The notes: generated by a model not told the origin, from the sequence alone. A stretch of 64,000 nucleotides of DNA from Roseicella sp. DB1501 (GCF_013112485.1 NZ_JABFHG010000014.1:1-64000), one strand, 5' to 3'; numbered from the stretch's first letter, positions 17,970 through 27,618 are shown. Made by a program: numbers and translations.

Positions 17970-19094
17970 ATGTCGGCTCTGCTCTTCACGCCCTACCGGC
18001 TGCGGGACCTGACGCTCGCCAACCGCATCGTGGTCTCGCCCATGGCGCAGTATTCCGCCGATGCCGAGGGGCGGGCGACGGCCTGGCACCTGATGCATCT
18101 CGGCAACCTCGCCGTCTCCGGCGCCGGGCTGGTGATCATGGAGGCGACGGCGGTGGAGCCGCGCGGCCGGGTCTCCACCCGCTGCCTCGGCCTCTGGGAC
18201 GATGCCCAGGCCGAGGCGCTGCGCCCGGTGGTGGCGTTCTGCCGCGCGCATGGCGCCGCGGCGCTCGGCATCCAGCTCGCCCATGCCGGGCGCAAGGGCT
18301 CGGTGGAGCGCCCCTGGGAGGGCAATGCGACGGTGCCGGAGGGGGCAGGGGGCTGGCAGCCCGTCTCCTCCTGCGACCTCGCCTATCCCGGCCGGCCGCA
18401 GCCGCATGCCCTCTCCACCGGGGAGATGGCGGCGATCAAGGCGGCGTTCGTCGCCTCCACCCGGCGTGCGGCCGAGCTCGGCTTCGACCTCGTCGAGCTG
18501 CATGCGGCGCATGGCTACCTGCTGAACAGCTTCCTCTCGCCGCTCGCCAACCATCGCACCGACCACTATGGCGGCGACCTCGCCAACCGCATGCGCTGGC
18601 CGCTCGAGATCCTGGCGGCGATGCGCGAGGCCTGGCCGGCGGAGCGGCCGCTCGGGGTGCGGATCTCGGCGACCGACTGGGTCGAGGGCGGCTGGACGCC
18701 GGAGGACAGCGTCATCTTCGCCGAGATCGCGCGGGAGCTGGGCTGCGACTACGTCACCGCCTCCTCCGGCGGCGTCAGCCCCGACCAGCGCATCACGCTC
18801 GGCCCTGGCTACCAGCTGCCCTTCGCCCGGCGCATCCGGTACGAGGCCGGCATCCCGGCCATGGCGGTCGGCCTGATGCATGATCCCGCGCTGGCGGAGC
18901 GGGCGCTGCAACAGGGCTCGGCCGATCTCATCGCCCTCGGCCGCGGCATGCTGTGGGAGCCGCGCTGGGCCTGGCACGCCGCCGAGGCGCTCGGCGCCGC
19001 CGCGCCCTTCCCGCCGCAATACGCCCGCAGCCATCCCTCGATGCGCTTCGGCGATCCCGGCCGGCCTTTTTTGGAGCGGGGCGCGCGGGGCTGA
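17970..19094 (+). CDS. NADH:flavin oxidoreductase (Old Yellow Enzyme, YqjM-like)
   Basis: A 374-residue FMN-dependent TIM-barrel ene-reductase. Characteristic are LFTPYRLRDLTLANRIVVSPMAQYSAD at the N-terminus, HLGNLAVSGAGLVIMEATAVEPRGR, IQLAHAGRKGS, the long ELHAAHGYLLNSFLSPLANHRTDHYGGDLANRMRWPLEI signature block and the FMN-binding GLM...LIALGRGMLWEP end. These enzymes reduce activated alkenes such as enones, nitro compounds or nitrate esters; the natural substrate is usually unknown. ATG 17970 follows GGGAGG at nine bases. It sits 106 bases after ppc and before the NO-responsive nsrR/hmp pair. Confidence 0.9.
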   Translation: MSALLFTPYRLRDLTLANRIVVSPMAQYSADAEGRATAWHLMHLGNLAVSGAGLVIMEATAVEPRGRVSTRCLGLWDDAQAEALRPVVAFCRAHGAAALGIQLAHAGRKGSVERPWEGNATVPEGAGGWQPVSSCDLAYPGRPQPHALSTGEMAAIKAAFVASTRRAAELGFDLVELHAAHGYLLNSFLSPLANHRTDHYGGDLANRMRWPLEILAAMREAWPAERPLGVRISATDWVEGGWTPEDSVIFAEIARELGCDYVTASSGGVSPDQRITLGPGYQLPFARRIRYEAGIPAMAVGLMHDPALAERALQQGSADLIALGRGMLWEPRWAWHAAEALGAAAPFPPQYARSHPSMRFGDPGRPFLERGARG

Positions 19095-19106
19095 CTGCCG
19101 GCTGCC

Positions 19107-19592
19107 TCAGCCCGGTAGGCCGGCGGCGCCGCCGAGCCCGAGCCGCGCCTCGGCGGCGGCGCGGGCCGCCGGGTCCAGCAGGTCGGCGAGGCTCAGCCCG
19201 TCCAGCACCGCCAGGAAGGCGGCCATCGCCCGGCCGAGCGCCGATTGCAGGCGGCAGGCGCCGGCGAGCACGCAGCGCTGCCCCGTCTCATCGCCGCAGG
19301 GATCGCCCTCGGGCGAGAAGCAGGCGACGAGGGCCAGGTCCTCCTCCGTCGCCCGCAGCACCGCGCCCAGGCCGATGGCCGCGGGCGGCCGCGCCAGCAC
19401 CAGCCCGCCGCCGCGGCCGCGCCGCGTCTCGATGAAGCCGGCGCCGGCGAGGCGCTGCACCACCTTGTCCAGATGGTTGCCGGAGATCCGCCACGCGCCG
19501 GCGATCGCCTCGGTCTGCACGCGCTGGCCCGGGTGCAGGGCAAGGTGGATCAGGGTGCGGAAGGCGAGGTCTGAATGCAGCGTCAGGCGCAT
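19107..19592 (-). CDS. nsrR: Rrf2-family NO-sensing repressor (NsrR-like)
   Basis: A 161-residue iron-sulfur transcription regulator. An N-terminal winged helix-turn-helix (MRLTLHSDLAFRTLIHLAL ... VQTEAIAGAWRISGNHLDKVVQRL ... RGRGGGLVLAR) is followed by cysteines at 91, 99, 107 and 113 in the segment ending CRLQSALGRAMAAFLAVLDG. This spacing resembles NsrR, whose cluster is destroyed by nitric oxide, releasing repression. The open frame runs to 19658, but the family start is ATG 19592. It is divergent from a flavohemoglobin gene, and a clear inverted repeat lies between them. This context supports NsrR over IscR or other Rrf2 members. Confidence 0.85.
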   Translation of the reverse strand: MRLTLHSDLAFRTLIHLALHPGQRVQTEAIAGAWRISGNHLDKVVQRLAGAGFIETRRGRGGGLVLARPPAAIGLGAVLRATEEDLALVACFSPEGDPCGDETGQRCVLAGACRLQSALGRAMAAFLAVLDGLSLADLLDPAARAAAEARLGLGGAAGLPG

Positions 19593-19632
19593 GGCTCGTC
19601 GCAATAGATCGCATGCCGGGCCCGGGCTGCAA

Positions 19633-19656
19633 GGTATAAGAAGTAAAAAATATACC
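19633..19656. promoter_or_regulatory. Probable NsrR operator
   Basis: A 6-bp perfect inverted repeat GGTATA / TATACC with a 12-base AT-rich spacer gives a 24-bp near-palindrome. It is placed 17 bases before the hmp start and 41 bases before the nsrR start. AT-rich dyads of similar length are typical NsrR sites. It probably overlaps the hmp promoter, so bound repressor would block hmp and probably its own gene. Confidence 0.65.
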
Positions 19657-19672
19657 ACATTAGGAGCGGCCC

Positions 19673-20869
19673 ATGCCCCTCGCCCCCGCCACCATCGCCC
19701 TGGTCAAGGCCAGCATCCCGGCCCTCGAGCAGCGCGGCCTCGACATCACCCGCCGCATGTACGAGCGGATGTTCCGCAACCCGGAAATCCGCGAGCTCTT
19801 CAACCAGTCGCATCACGGCGAGGCCGGGTCGCAGCCGAAGGCGCTGGCCGCGGCGGTGCTCGCCTATGCCCGGAACATCGACACTCTCGGCGCCCTCGGC
19901 GGGCTGGTGGAGCGGATCGCGCAGAAGCATGCCGGGCTGGTGATCCTGCCGGAGCACTATCCCTTCGTGGCCGAGGCCCTGCTCGGGGCGATCGGCGACG
20001 TGCTGGGCGAGGCGGCGACGCCGGAGCTGCTCGCCGCCTGGGGCGAGGCCTATTGGGCGCTGGCCGACATTCTGATCAGCCGTGAGGCGCAGATCTATCG
20101 CGGCCTCGCCGAAGCCCGTGGCGGTTGGACCGGCTGGCGCCGCTTCCGCATCGCCGGGCGGCAGCGCGAGAGCGAGGTCATCGCCTCCTTCGAACTGGCG
20201 CCGGAGGATGGCGGCCCGGTCCTGCCGCACCGGCCGGGCCAGTACCTCACCTTCCGCCTGCACATCCCCGGCCACGGACTGCTCAAGCGCAATTACAGCA
20301 TCTCCTCCGCCCCGAGCGATCGCGGTTACCGGATCAGCGTGAAGCGGGAAGGGCAGGGGGTCGTGTCCAACTGGCTGCACGACGCGGCCAGCCCGGGGAC
20401 CGTGCTGGAGGTCGCCGCCCCGGCCGGCGACTTCGTCCTGCCGGACCAGCCGGCGCGGCCGGTGGTGCTGGTCTCGGGCGGGGTCGGGCTGACGCCGCTG
20501 CTCTCCATGCTGGAGACCATCGCGGAGCGGCATCCGGCGCTCGGGACGCATTGGGTGCATGGGGCGTTCAGCGGCGCCACCCAGGCCTTCGGCGCCCGAG
20601 TGCAGGCGCTGGCGGCGCGGCTGCCGGCGCTGCGGGCCACCGTCTTCCACGAGGCGCCGCGGGCCGAGGATCGGGGGCTGGCCGAGCCCGGGCGGATCAC
20701 CCCGGACTGGCTGCGCCGCAACACCCCGATCGCCGAGGCCGATATCTATCTCTGCGGCCCGAAGCCCTTCCTGCGGGACCTGGCCGGTGGGCTGCTGGCG
20801 GCCGGCCTGCCGGGTGAGCGGTTGCACTATGAGTTCTTCGGCCCGGCCGACGCCCTGCTGGCGGCCTGA
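19673..20869 (+). CDS. hmp: Flavohemoglobin / nitric oxide dioxygenase
   Basis: A 398-residue cytoplasmic enzyme that oxidises nitric oxide to nitrate with O2 and NAD(P)H. The globin domain (1-140) has the expected distal and proximal residues: Y30, Q54, H86 (in RIAQKHAGL) and Y96, each shifted by one from E. coli Hmp. A ferredoxin-reductase FAD domain follows ([21 protein letters not shown]), then an NAD domain ([16 protein letters not shown] ... YLCGPKPFL ... HYEFFGP). GGAG lies seven bases before ATG 19673. It is divergent from nsrR, with a dyad between them, so it is very likely induced by nitric oxide. Confidence 0.96.
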   Translation: MPLAPATIALVKASIPALEQRGLDITRRMYERMFRNPEIRELFNQSHHGEAGSQPKALAAAVLAYARNIDTLGALGGLVERIAQKHAGLVILPEHYPFVAEALLGAIGDVLGEAATPELLAAWGEAYWALADILISREAQIYRGLAEARGGWTGWRRFRIAGRQRESEVIASFELAPEDGGPVLPHRPGQYLTFRLHIPGHGLLKRNYSISSAPSDRGYRISVKREGQGVVSNWLHDAASPGTVLEVAAPAGDFVLPDQPARPVVLVSGGVGLTPLLSMLETIAERHPALGTHWVHGAFSGATQAFGARVQALAARLPALRATVFHEAPRAEDRGLAEPGRITPDWLRRNTPIAEADIYLCGPKPFLRDLAGGLLAAGLPGERLHYEFFGPADALLAA

Positions 20870-20931
20870 GCGGCAAGGCTGGGCGGGCCGTCCTGTCGCC
20901 GGGGCGGCCGCCCTGCTACACCCGCGCGACC

Positions 20932-22716
20932 ATGACCGACCACGACATCTTCGCCGCGCTTCGCGCCCGGACCGTCGCCCTCCTCGCCGAGCTGCTGCCC
21001 GACCTGCCCGGCGAGGCCTTCGCCCGCGTGCAGATGGAGCCGCCGCGCGACCCGAGCCATGGCGACATGGCGACGAATGCGGCGCTGGTGGTGGCCAAGC
21101 AGGCGCGGCAGGCGCCGCCGCGGCTGGCGGCAGCGCTGGCCGAGCGGCTGGCGGCGCTGCCCGAGGTGGAGAGCGCCACGCCCGCCGGCCCCGGCTTCGT
21201 CAACCTGCGGCTGCGCGACGCTTTCCTGCTCGCCCAGGTCCCGGTGATCCTGGCCGAGGGCGAGCGCTATGGCGACGGCCAGGCCGGCGCGGGGCGGCGG
21301 GTCGATGTCGAATATGTCTCGGCCAACCCGACCGGGCCGATGCATGTCGGCCATTGCCGCGGCGCGGTGGTCGGCGATGCGCTGGCCAACCTGCTGGCCA
21401 AGGCCGGCTGGGCGGTGACCAAGGAATACTACGTCAACGATGCCGGCGCGCAGGTGCAGGCGCTCGGCTACGCCGCCTACTGGCGCTACCTGCAGGCGCT
21501 CGGCACGAGCATGGGCGAGGAGGCGTTCGCCGCCCAGGTCCCGGGCGGCCTGCAATATCGCGGCGAGTACCTGATCCCGGTCGGCGAGGCGCTGCGGCAG
21601 CGCTTCGGCGACAGCCTGGCGCGCCGCGACGAGGTGCACGGCTTCGCCATGCGCCCGCCCGCCGAATGGCTCGGCACGGTGCGGGAATTCGCGGTCGGCC
21701 GCATGATGGAGATGATCCGCGAGGATCTCGCCGCGCTCGGCGTTTTCCAGGACGTCTTCGTCAGCGAGGCCGAGCTGGTGCGCGCCGGCAAGCTGGAGCA
21801 GGCCGAGGCGCTGCTCGCCGATCGCGGGCTGATCTATCGCGGCGTGCTGGAGCCGCCGAAGGGCAAGACGCCGGAGGATTGGGAGCCGCGCGAGCAGACG
21901 CTGTTCCGCGCCTCGCAATTCGGCGACGAGGTCGACCGGCCGCTGCGCAAGTCCGACGGCAGCGGCACCTATTTCGCCAACGACATCGCCAACCACCTGC
22001 ACAAGATCGAGCGCGGCTTCGCCGAGCTCGTGCATGTCTGGGGCGCCGACCACGGCGGCTATGTGAAGCGCATGCAGGCCGCGGTCGCGGCGCTGTCGGG
22101 CGGCACGGTGCCGCTCGACGTCGTGCTGACGCAGATCGTGCATGTGGTGAAGGACGGCCAGCCGGTGCGCATGAGCAAGCGGGCCGGCACCTATGTGACG
22201 CTGCGCGACCTGATCGACGAGGTCGGGCGCGACGCGGTGCGCTTCACCATGCTCGCGCGCAAGGCCGATGCGCAGATGGAATTCGACCTCGACAAGGTGG
22301 TGGAGCAATCGCGCGACAACCCCGTCTTCTACGTGCAGTACGCGCATGCCCGCATCCGTAGCGTGCTGCGGCAGGCCGGCGATCCACCTGCGGGCGATCT
22401 GACCCTGGCGCCGCTCGGCAGCCTGACGGAGCCCGCCGAGCTTGCCCTGCTGCGCCGCCTGACCACCTGGCCCCGCATCGTGGAGGCCGCCGCCCTGGCC
22501 CGCGAGCCGCACCGAATCGCGTTTTTTCTCCATGACTTGGCCAGCGACTTTCATGTACTGTGGAATAAGGGTCGCGATGATGCGACCCTGCGATTCATCC
22601 GCGCGGATGAGCCGGAGGCGACGCGAGCGAGGCTTGCCCTCGTCGCCGCCACGGGGACGGTCATCCGCTCGGGCCTCGCGGTGATGGGGGTCACGCCCGT
22701 CGAGGAGATGCGGTGA
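20932..22716 (+). CDS. argS: Arginyl-tRNA synthetase
   Basis: A 594-residue class I aminoacyl-tRNA synthetase charging tRNA-Arg. It has the N-terminal Add-1 domain, the HIGH-type motif in [22 protein letters not shown] (near residue 130) and [12 protein letters not shown]. The KMSK-loop equivalent is [14 protein letters not shown], with the C-terminal anticodon-binding domain from about 470. Length is normal. Its end overlaps the start of the SPOR-domain gene (GTGA), the first of a string of tightly coupled genes continuing through scpB. Confidence 0.97.
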   Translation: MTDHDIFAALRARTVALLAELLPDLPGEAFARVQMEPPRDPSHGDMATNAALVVAKQARQAPPRLAAALAERLAALPEVESATPAGPGFVNLRLRDAFLLAQVPVILAEGERYGDGQAGAGRRVDVEYVSANPTGPMHVGHCRGAVVGDALANLLAKAGWAVTKEYYVNDAGAQVQALGYAAYWRYLQALGTSMGEEAFAAQVPGGLQYRGEYLIPVGEALRQRFGDSLARRDEVHGFAMRPPAEWLGTVREFAVGRMMEMIREDLAALGVFQDVFVSEAELVRAGKLEQAEALLADRGLIYRGVLEPPKGKTPEDWEPREQTLFRASQFGDEVDRPLRKSDGSGTYFANDIANHLHKIERGFAELVHVWGADHGGYVKRMQAAVAALSGGTVPLDVVLTQIVHVVKDGQPVRMSKRAGTYVTLRDLIDEVGRDAVRFTMLARKADAQMEFDLDKVVEQSRDNPVFYVQYAHARIRSVLRQAGDPPAGDLTLAPLGSLTEPAELALLRRLTTWPRIVEAAALAREPHRIAFFLHDLASDFHVLWNKGRDDATLRFIRADEPEATRARLALVAATGTVIRSGLAVMGVTPVEEMR

Positions 22717-23507
22717 GCGATCTGACGGTACCCTCCTGGCGCCCGCGCCAGGAGCGACAAGGGCCATCCTGGCGCATGCTGGCGGTGGCGGGGGGCATGC
22801 TCGGCGCGGCCGCCCTGGCGGGCGCCGTTTCCTGGGGCCTGTCGCGCATGGGGCCGCATCCGGTCCCGGTGATCGAGCCGGACCTGCGGCCGCTGAAGGT
22901 GCGGCCGGAGAATCCGGGCGGGCTGGTCGTGCCGAACCAGGATCAGGTGGTGCTCGAGCCGGTGGCGGTGCGCCGCGAGGCGGAGCGGCGCAACACCACG
23001 GCGCGGCTCGCCGCCGGGCCGGAGCTGCCGCAGCTCGACCTGCTGCGGCAGCAGACGGCGCCGCCCGCGCCGCCACTGGCCGCGCCGCCGGAACCCGCCA
23101 TGCCGGTCCCCGGCCAGGCGTCCGAGATGGCGCCGCCCGCGCCGCCGCCTGCCGCGGCGACCCCTGCCATGCCGCTGCCGCCGGTCGCCGCGCCGGCTGC
23201 CGTCGCGCCGGCGCCAGCCCCGCCGCCCGTGGCGGCGCCGCGCCTCGCCCCGGTCGCCGGCGGCAAGGCGATGATCCAGCTCGGCGCCCTGCCGAGCGAG
23301 GAGGCCGCGCGCGGCGAGTGGGAGCGCCTGTCGAAGCGGGTGCCCGAGCTCGCCGGCTTCCAGCCCCGCATCAGCCGCGTCGAGCGCGAGGGCCAGGCCG
23401 CTATCTACCGCCTGCGCGTCGGCGGCCTGGCCGATGCCGCCGCAGCCAAGGCGCTCTGCGAGACGGTGCGCGGCGGCGGCGGGGCCTGCCTCGCCTTCGG
23501 GGGCTGA
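22713..23507 (+). CDS. SPOR-domain membrane protein
   Basis: A 264-residue bitopic inner-membrane protein: a short cytoplasmic N-terminus, one membrane helix at about 22-44 ([22 protein letters not shown]), and a long Pro/Ala-rich periplasmic linker. The C-terminal SPOR domain (about 185-262, [22 protein letters not shown] ... [20 protein letters not shown]) binds glycan strands stripped of peptides at division sites. The start is GTG 22713, overlapping the argS stop. The position between argS and nagZ is conserved in alphaproteobacteria, linking it to peptidoglycan turnover. Confidence 0.88.
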   Translation: MSDLTVPSWRPRQERQGPSWRMLAVAGGMLGAAALAGAVSWGLSRMGPHPVPVIEPDLRPLKVRPENPGGLVVPNQDQVVLEPVAVRREAERRNTTARLAAGPELPQLDLLRQQTAPPAPPLAAPPEPAMPVPGQASEMAPPAPPPAAATPAMPLPPVAAPAAVAPAPAPPPVAAPRLAPVAGGKAMIQLGALPSEEAARGEWERLSKRVPELAGFQPRISRVEREGQAAIYRLRVGGLADAAAAKALCETVRGGGGACLAFGG

Positions 23508-23510
23508 CGC

Positions 23511-24512
23511 GTGCCGCAGCGCCCGCATGCCGCCATCGTCGGGATCGCCGGCCCGGCGCTCGGCGCGGAGGAGATCGCGCTCTTCCGCGCCGCGCCGCCG
23601 CTCGGCGCGATCCTCTTCGCCCGCAACATCGTCGATCCCGACCAGCTCCGCGCGCTGACCGCGGACCTGCGCGACCTGCTCGGCGCCGAGGCGCCGATCC
23701 TGGTGGACCAGGAGGGCGGCCGCGTCGCCCGCCTGCGGCCGCCGCACTGGCCGGGCTTCGCCCCCGCCGCCGCCTTCTCCGGCGGGCCGGCCGAGGCGGC
23801 GAGGGCCAATGCCGCGCTGCTCGGCCTCGCCTGCACCGGCGTCGGCTTCGACGTGGTCTGCGCCCCGGTCCTCGACCTGCGCCTGCCCGGCGCGCACGAC
23901 ATCATCGGCGACCGCTCCTTCGGCGCCGATCCGGCCGAAGTGGCCCGGCTCGGCCGCGCCACGGTCGAGGGGTTGCAGCAGGCCGGCTGCATCCCGGTGA
24001 TCAAGCACATCCCCGGCCATGGCCGCGCCCTGGCGGACAGCCATCTGGAGCTGCCGCGCGTCTCGGCCGGGACGGAGGAGCTGGCGACCGATTGCGCGCC
24101 CTTCGCCGCCCTGGCCGAGGCCGGCGCCTGGGCGATGACCGCGCATATCCTCTACGAGGCGCTCGATGCCGAGCGGCCGGCGACGCTCTCGCCCCGGATC
24201 ATCGCCGAGGTGATCCGCTCCGCCATCGGCTTCGACGGCGTGCTGGTGAGCGACGATCTCTGCATGAAGGCGCTGCGGGGCGAGCCCGGGGCGCTGGCGG
24301 CGGCATCGATCGGCGCGGGCTGCGACCTGGTCCTGCACTGCAACGGCGTCCTCGCCGAGACCGCCGCGGCGCTGGCCGGCTGCCCGCTGCTGTCGGAGGA
24401 TGCGGAGTCGCGCCTGGCCGATGCCCGGGCCGCGACCCAGGCGCGCCGGCGGCCGCTCGATCCGGAGCGGCTCGTCGCGGCGCGCGATGCCTGGCTGGTG
24501 CCCGCAGCGTGA
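23511..24512 (+). CDS. nagZ: Beta-N-acetylhexosaminidase NagZ (GH3)
   Basis: A 333-residue glycoside hydrolase of family 3 that removes GlcNAc from anhydromuropeptides during peptidoglycan recycling in the cytoplasm. Signatures are ILVDQEGGRVARLRPP, NVxxxxVLDL-like CAPVLDLRLPGAHDIIGDRSFG, KHIPGHGRALADSHLELP with the catalytic His/Asp loop, and GVLVSDDLCMKAL with the aspartate nucleophile. The start is GTG 23511, three bases after the preceding stop. The end overlaps the start of the next gene by four bases (GTGA). Confidence 0.93.
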   Translation: MPQRPHAAIVGIAGPALGAEEIALFRAAPPLGAILFARNIVDPDQLRALTADLRDLLGAEAPILVDQEGGRVARLRPPHWPGFAPAAAFSGGPAEAARANAALLGLACTGVGFDVVCAPVLDLRLPGAHDIIGDRSFGADPAEVARLGRATVEGLQQAGCIPVIKHIPGHGRALADSHLELPRVSAGTEELATDCAPFAALAEAGAWAMTAHILYEALDAERPATLSPRIIAEVIRSAIGFDGVLVSDDLCMKALRGEPGALAAASIGAGCDLVLHCNGVLAETAAALAGCPLLSEDAESRLADARAATQARRRPLDPERLVAARDAWLVPAA

Positions 24513-25225
24513 CAGGGGGCGCCGGCTGGCTGCCGGAACTGCTCGCCGCGATCATCGCCTCGGTCCTCGCCATCACCCTGCACGAGGCGGCGCATGGCTA
24601 TGCGGCGCTCGGGCTCGGTGACGACACGGCCAAGCGGATGGGGCGGCTCAGCCTCAACCCGCTGCGGCATGTGGACCGGGTGGGGACCATCCTGCTGCCG
24701 GGCTTCCTGCTGCTGGCGCAGCTCCTGACCATCGGCCGGGTGGAGTTCATGTTCGGCTGGGCCAAGCCGGTCCCGGTCGATGTCCGGTTCATGCGGCGCC
24801 CGCTGCAGGCGATGATGGTCGTCGCCGCGGCCGGGCCGGCGATGAATTTCTTCCTCGCCTGGTGCGCCGGGCTGCTGGTGCATCCGGTGGAGGCCTGGGG
24901 CGAATTCCTCTCGCCTGACTCCCTGCAGATCCTCTATCGCTTCATCGGGCTCTGCATTCTGGCGAATCTGGTCCTGGGCTTGTTCAACCTGCTCCCCATT
25001 CCGCCGCTCGATGGCGGCCGCATCCTGGCCGGGCTGCTTCCGCCCTCGCTGGCGCTTCCCTATATGCGTCTTGAGCGCTGGGGGATCCTGATCGTCCTCT
25101 TCGGCGTCTTCCTGCTGCCTCGCCTGGTCGATGGCTTCGATCCGGTCGGCTGGGCGCTGCGCAACGTCATCGGTTATGCCTTCGGCCTGGTGCTGCTGCT
25201 CTCGGGCAACGGGAGCGGCGGATGA
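24509..25225 (+). CDS. Site-2-protease-like zinc metalloprotease (M50, SpoIVFB/YwhC type)
   Basis: A 238-residue polytopic membrane protease. The zinc motif HEAAHGYAAL (H25, E26, H29) sits in the first helix, and the second metal motif appears as NLVLGLFNLLPIPPLDGGRIL. These enzymes cut membrane segments inside the bilayer, often to release regulators. There is no PDZ domain, so it is the minimal type rather than RseP. Start GTG 24509 overlaps nagZ, and the stop overlaps the scpA ATG. This position next to scpAB is common in alphaproteobacteria. The substrate is unknown. Confidence 0.88.
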   Translation: MTGGAGWLPELLAAIIASVLAITLHEAAHGYAALGLGDDTAKRMGRLSLNPLRHVDRVGTILLPGFLLLAQLLTIGRVEFMFGWAKPVPVDVRFMRRPLQAMMVVAAAGPAMNFFLAWCAGLLVHPVEAWGEFLSPDSLQILYRFIGLCILANLVLGLFNLLPIPPLDGGRILAGLLPPSLALPYMRLERWGILIVLFGVFLLPRLVDGFDPVGWALRNVIGYAFGLVLLLSGNGSGG

Positions 25226-26028
25226 CGCCGGCGCCGGCCGCCGCCCCGCCCGCACCCGCACCCGGCGCCATCCCGACGCTGCATCTGCGTCTGGAGGGAT
25301 TCGAGGGGCCGCTCGACCTGCTGCTCGACCTGGCGCGGGCGCAGAAGGTCGACCTGCACCGGATCTCGATCATCGACCTCGTGGACCAATTCCTCGCCGT
25401 GCTCGAGCAGGCGCGGCGGGTGCGGCTGGAGCTGGCGGCGGACTGGCTGGTCATGGCGGCCTGGCTGGCTTGGCTGAAGTCGCGCCTGCTGGTGCCGGAG
25501 GACCCGGCGACCGAGGAGGATGCCGAGGCGCTGGCCCTGGCGCTGACCGACCGGCTGGCTGAGCTCGCCCGCATGCGCGCCGCCGCTGCCTGGCTCGGCG
25601 AGCGTCAGCAGCTCGGCCGCGACATCTTCAACCGCGGCGCGCCGGAATCCCTGCGGCTCGAGGATCGCAGCGGCATCGCCGCCGATCTGCCGGCCCTGCT
25701 GCAGGCCTATGCCGCGGCCCGCCGCCGGGCCCTGGCGCGCCGGCCCTACACGCCGAAGCCGCGCAAGCTCTGGACGGTGCAGGAGGCGCTGGCGCGGCTC
25801 GGCCGGCTGGTCGGGGGGCTGCCCGACTGGGCGGTGCTGCAACGCTTCCTGCCGGACGGGCTGACCGACCCCGTCGAGCGCCGCGCGGCGATGGCGAGCA
25901 CCCTTGTCGCGGCGCTCGAGACCGCCCGGGGCGGCGGCATCGAGCTGCGGCAGGAGCAGAGCTTCGGTCCGATCCTGATCCGCCGCCGCGCCCTGGCCGA
26001 GGACATGCCCGATGCCCGTGCCGCCTGA
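25222..26028 (+). CDS. scpA: Segregation and condensation protein A
   Basis: A 268-residue kleisin subunit of the SMC-ScpAB condensin that organises and segregates the chromosome. Diagnostic is the N-terminal LRLEGFEGPLDLLLDLARAQKVDLHRISIIDLVDQFL, then WLVMAAWLAWLKSRLLVP. The C-terminal winged-helix portion around VALLELARxG-like ALARLGRLVGG...AVLQRFLPDG is less conserved. It starts at ATG 25222, overlapping the protease stop, and its 3' end overlaps scpB by 17 bases, so translation of the complex is coupled. Confidence 0.92.
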   Translation: MTPAPAAAPPAPAPGAIPTLHLRLEGFEGPLDLLLDLARAQKVDLHRISIIDLVDQFLAVLEQARRVRLELAADWLVMAAWLAWLKSRLLVPEDPATEEDAEALALALTDRLAELARMRAAAAWLGERQQLGRDIFNRGAPESLRLEDRSGIAADLPALLQAYAAARRRALARRPYTPKPRKLWTVQEALARLGRLVGGLPDWAVLQRFLPDGLTDPVERRAAMASTLVAALETARGGGIELRQEQSFGPILIRRRALAEDMPDARAA

Positions 26029-26728
26029 GGAGAGCGACCCGCCGCCAGCCGGGGCGGAGGCCGGGACACCCGCCCCGCCGGAGACCGCGGCCCCGGAGCA
26101 CGCCACTCAGGCCTACGCCGCCGAGGCCATGGCACCGGAGGAGGCGCCGCCCGATCCGGCGCTCTTCGCCCATGCGCTGCGGCTGGCCGAGGCGCTGGTC
26201 TTCGCCAGCGACCGGCCGGTGACGCCGCAGCGGCTGCAGCAGGCGCTGCCGCCCGGGCTCGATGCCCGCGCCGTGCTGACCGCGCTCGCCGCGCAATGCG
26301 CCGACCGGCCGGTGCAGCTCGTCGAGGTCGCCGGCGGCTTCGCCTTCCGCACCGCGCCCGAGCTCGCCCCGGCGCTCACCCGCGTGGTGGAGGTGCCGCG
26401 CCGGTTGCCGCGCGCGGCGATGGAGACGCTGGCCATCATCGCCTATCACCAGCCCGTGACGCGGGCCGAGGTGGAGGAGATCCGCGGCGCCAGCCTCTCG
26501 CAATCGACGCTGGAGGCGCTGCTGGAGATGGGGCTGATCGCGCCGCGCGGCCGCAAGGAGGTGCCGGGCCGGCCCAGCCTCTGGGGCACGACGCCGCGCT
26601 TCCTCGAGCAATTCGGCCTGCGCGCCCTGACCGACCTGCCGCGCCGCGAGGAACTGGTGAACGAGCCGGGATCGGCGCTGCTGGCGCCCGCCGAGGCCGG
26701 GCCGGCGCCGGGCCAGGACGCCCGTTAG
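26012..26728 (+). CDS. scpB: Segregation and condensation protein B
   Basis: A 238-residue partner of ScpA with two winged-helix domains. After a low-complexity Pro/Ala/Glu N-terminus of about 45 residues come ALRLAEALVFASDRPVTPQRL, VEVAGGFAFRTAPELA and the most conserved block, RLPRAAMETLAIIAYHQPVTRAEVEEIRGASLSQSTLEALLEMGLI...GRPSLWGTTPRFLEQFGL. The TAG stop lies within the left end of a palindromic repeat starting there, so the repeat insertion may have set the present C-terminus. Confidence 0.92.
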   Translation: MPVPPEESDPPPAGAEAGTPAPPETAAPEHATQAYAAEAMAPEEAPPDPALFAHALRLAEALVFASDRPVTPQRLQQALPPGLDARAVLTALAAQCADRPVQLVEVAGGFAFRTAPELAPALTRVVEVPRRLPRAAMETLAIIAYHQPVTRAEVEEIRGASLSQSTLEALLEMGLIAPRGRKEVPGRPSLWGTTPRFLEQFGLRALTDLPRREELVNEPGSALLAPAEAGPAPGQDAR

Positions 26729-26786
26729 AGCGTGATCGCCTTGAGGTGGCTCACCGAAGGCGTGAAGCACGCGATCAAACAAGCGG
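26726..26786. repeat. Intergenic palindromic repeat, family 1 (half copy A)
   Basis: TAGAGCGTGATCGCC through CACGCGATCAAACAA matches, in reverse complement, the right half of copies B (45990-46091) and C (40459-40560). The scpB stop codon is the first TAG of the element. The rest of the 311-bp gap, to 27039, carries no gene; notably the tatA gene often found between scpB and tatB is not there. Confidence 0.8.
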
Positions 26787-27039
26787 GCCACTGAATACGA
26801 AGGCTGGTGGCCTGAGAGTGACGTCCGAAGGACTTATCGACCAGGACACTAGCAGGGCCGAAGCTGGACGGCAGGTGACGCTTCGGACGGATGGCGGGGG
26901 CGGCTTCGCATTCCCCGGCGCCGCTGCCTATCTGTGGCCCCGCAAGCCAGCGCTGATTGTTGGAACCATGCGTTCCTGCTAACGGAGGCGACCTTGCGGC
27001 GGCGGGGGGCTGGCCACCCGCACCGCGGTCGGAGACGTC

Positions 27040-27609
27040 ATGTTCGACCTTGCCTGGTCCGAGATTGCGTTGATCGGCGTGGTGGCGCTCGTCGTCATCG
27101 GCCCGAAGGACCTGCCGGAAGCCATCCGCGGCCTCGCGCGCGGGGTGCAGAAGCTGCGGCGCATGGCCGGCGAGTTCCAGAGCCAGGCGGACGAGCTGGT
27201 CCGGGAGGCCAATCTTGAGGAAGTCCGCAGCTCGATCAACGAAATCCGCAACTTCAATTTCCGTGACACGGTCGAACGGCATATCGACGGCGACGGCTCG
27301 ATCCGGCGGACCTTCACCGAGGATCCGCTGAAGGACGATCCGCTGAAGACGCAGCACGCCGCGACGACGGCGCCGGCTGAACCGCTGTCCGGCGCGCCGG
27401 AGGCCGCGGCTGCCGCACCCGCTGTCGCCGAGCCGCCGCCACCGCCGGCCGTGCCGGCTTTCATCCCGCCCGCCTATGCGCCGCCCGCCGCCGCGCCCGC
27501 GGCGCAGGCCGCGGCCGGGACGCCGCCACCCGCCTTCGTCCCGCCGCCCTCCGCCCCGCCGTCCTCCGCCCCGACTGGCGAGACGCCGGCACCGACCCAC
27601 AAAGACTGA
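27040..27609 (+). CDS. tatB: Sec-independent translocase subunit TatB
   Basis: A 189-residue membrane protein with a single N-terminal helix (MFDLAWSEIALIGVVALVVIG) followed by the PKDLPEAIRGLARGVQKLRRMAGEF amphipathic helix. It receives twin-arginine substrates together with TatC. The E8 in SEIALIG and the length favour TatB over TatA. The C-terminal half is a long Pro/Ala-rich tail of no recognisable fold. GGAG precedes ATG 27040 at six bases. tatC follows after nine bases. No tatA is adjacent. Confidence 0.92.
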   Translation: MFDLAWSEIALIGVVALVVIGPKDLPEAIRGLARGVQKLRRMAGEFQSQADELVREANLEEVRSSINEIRNFNFRDTVERHIDGDGSIRRTFTEDPLKDDPLKTQHAATTAPAEPLSGAPEAAAAAPAVAEPPPPPAVPAFIPPAYAPPAAAPAAQAAAGTPPPAFVPPPSAPPSSAPTGETPAPTHKD

Positions 27610-27618
27610 GCTCCCTCC

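Noticed and set aside
14828-17989. A 1053-residue open frame opposite ppc
   Set aside because: Its composition (Arg/Gly/Glu/His-rich, no motifs) is that of an antisense shadow; ppc has clear family motifs on the other strand.
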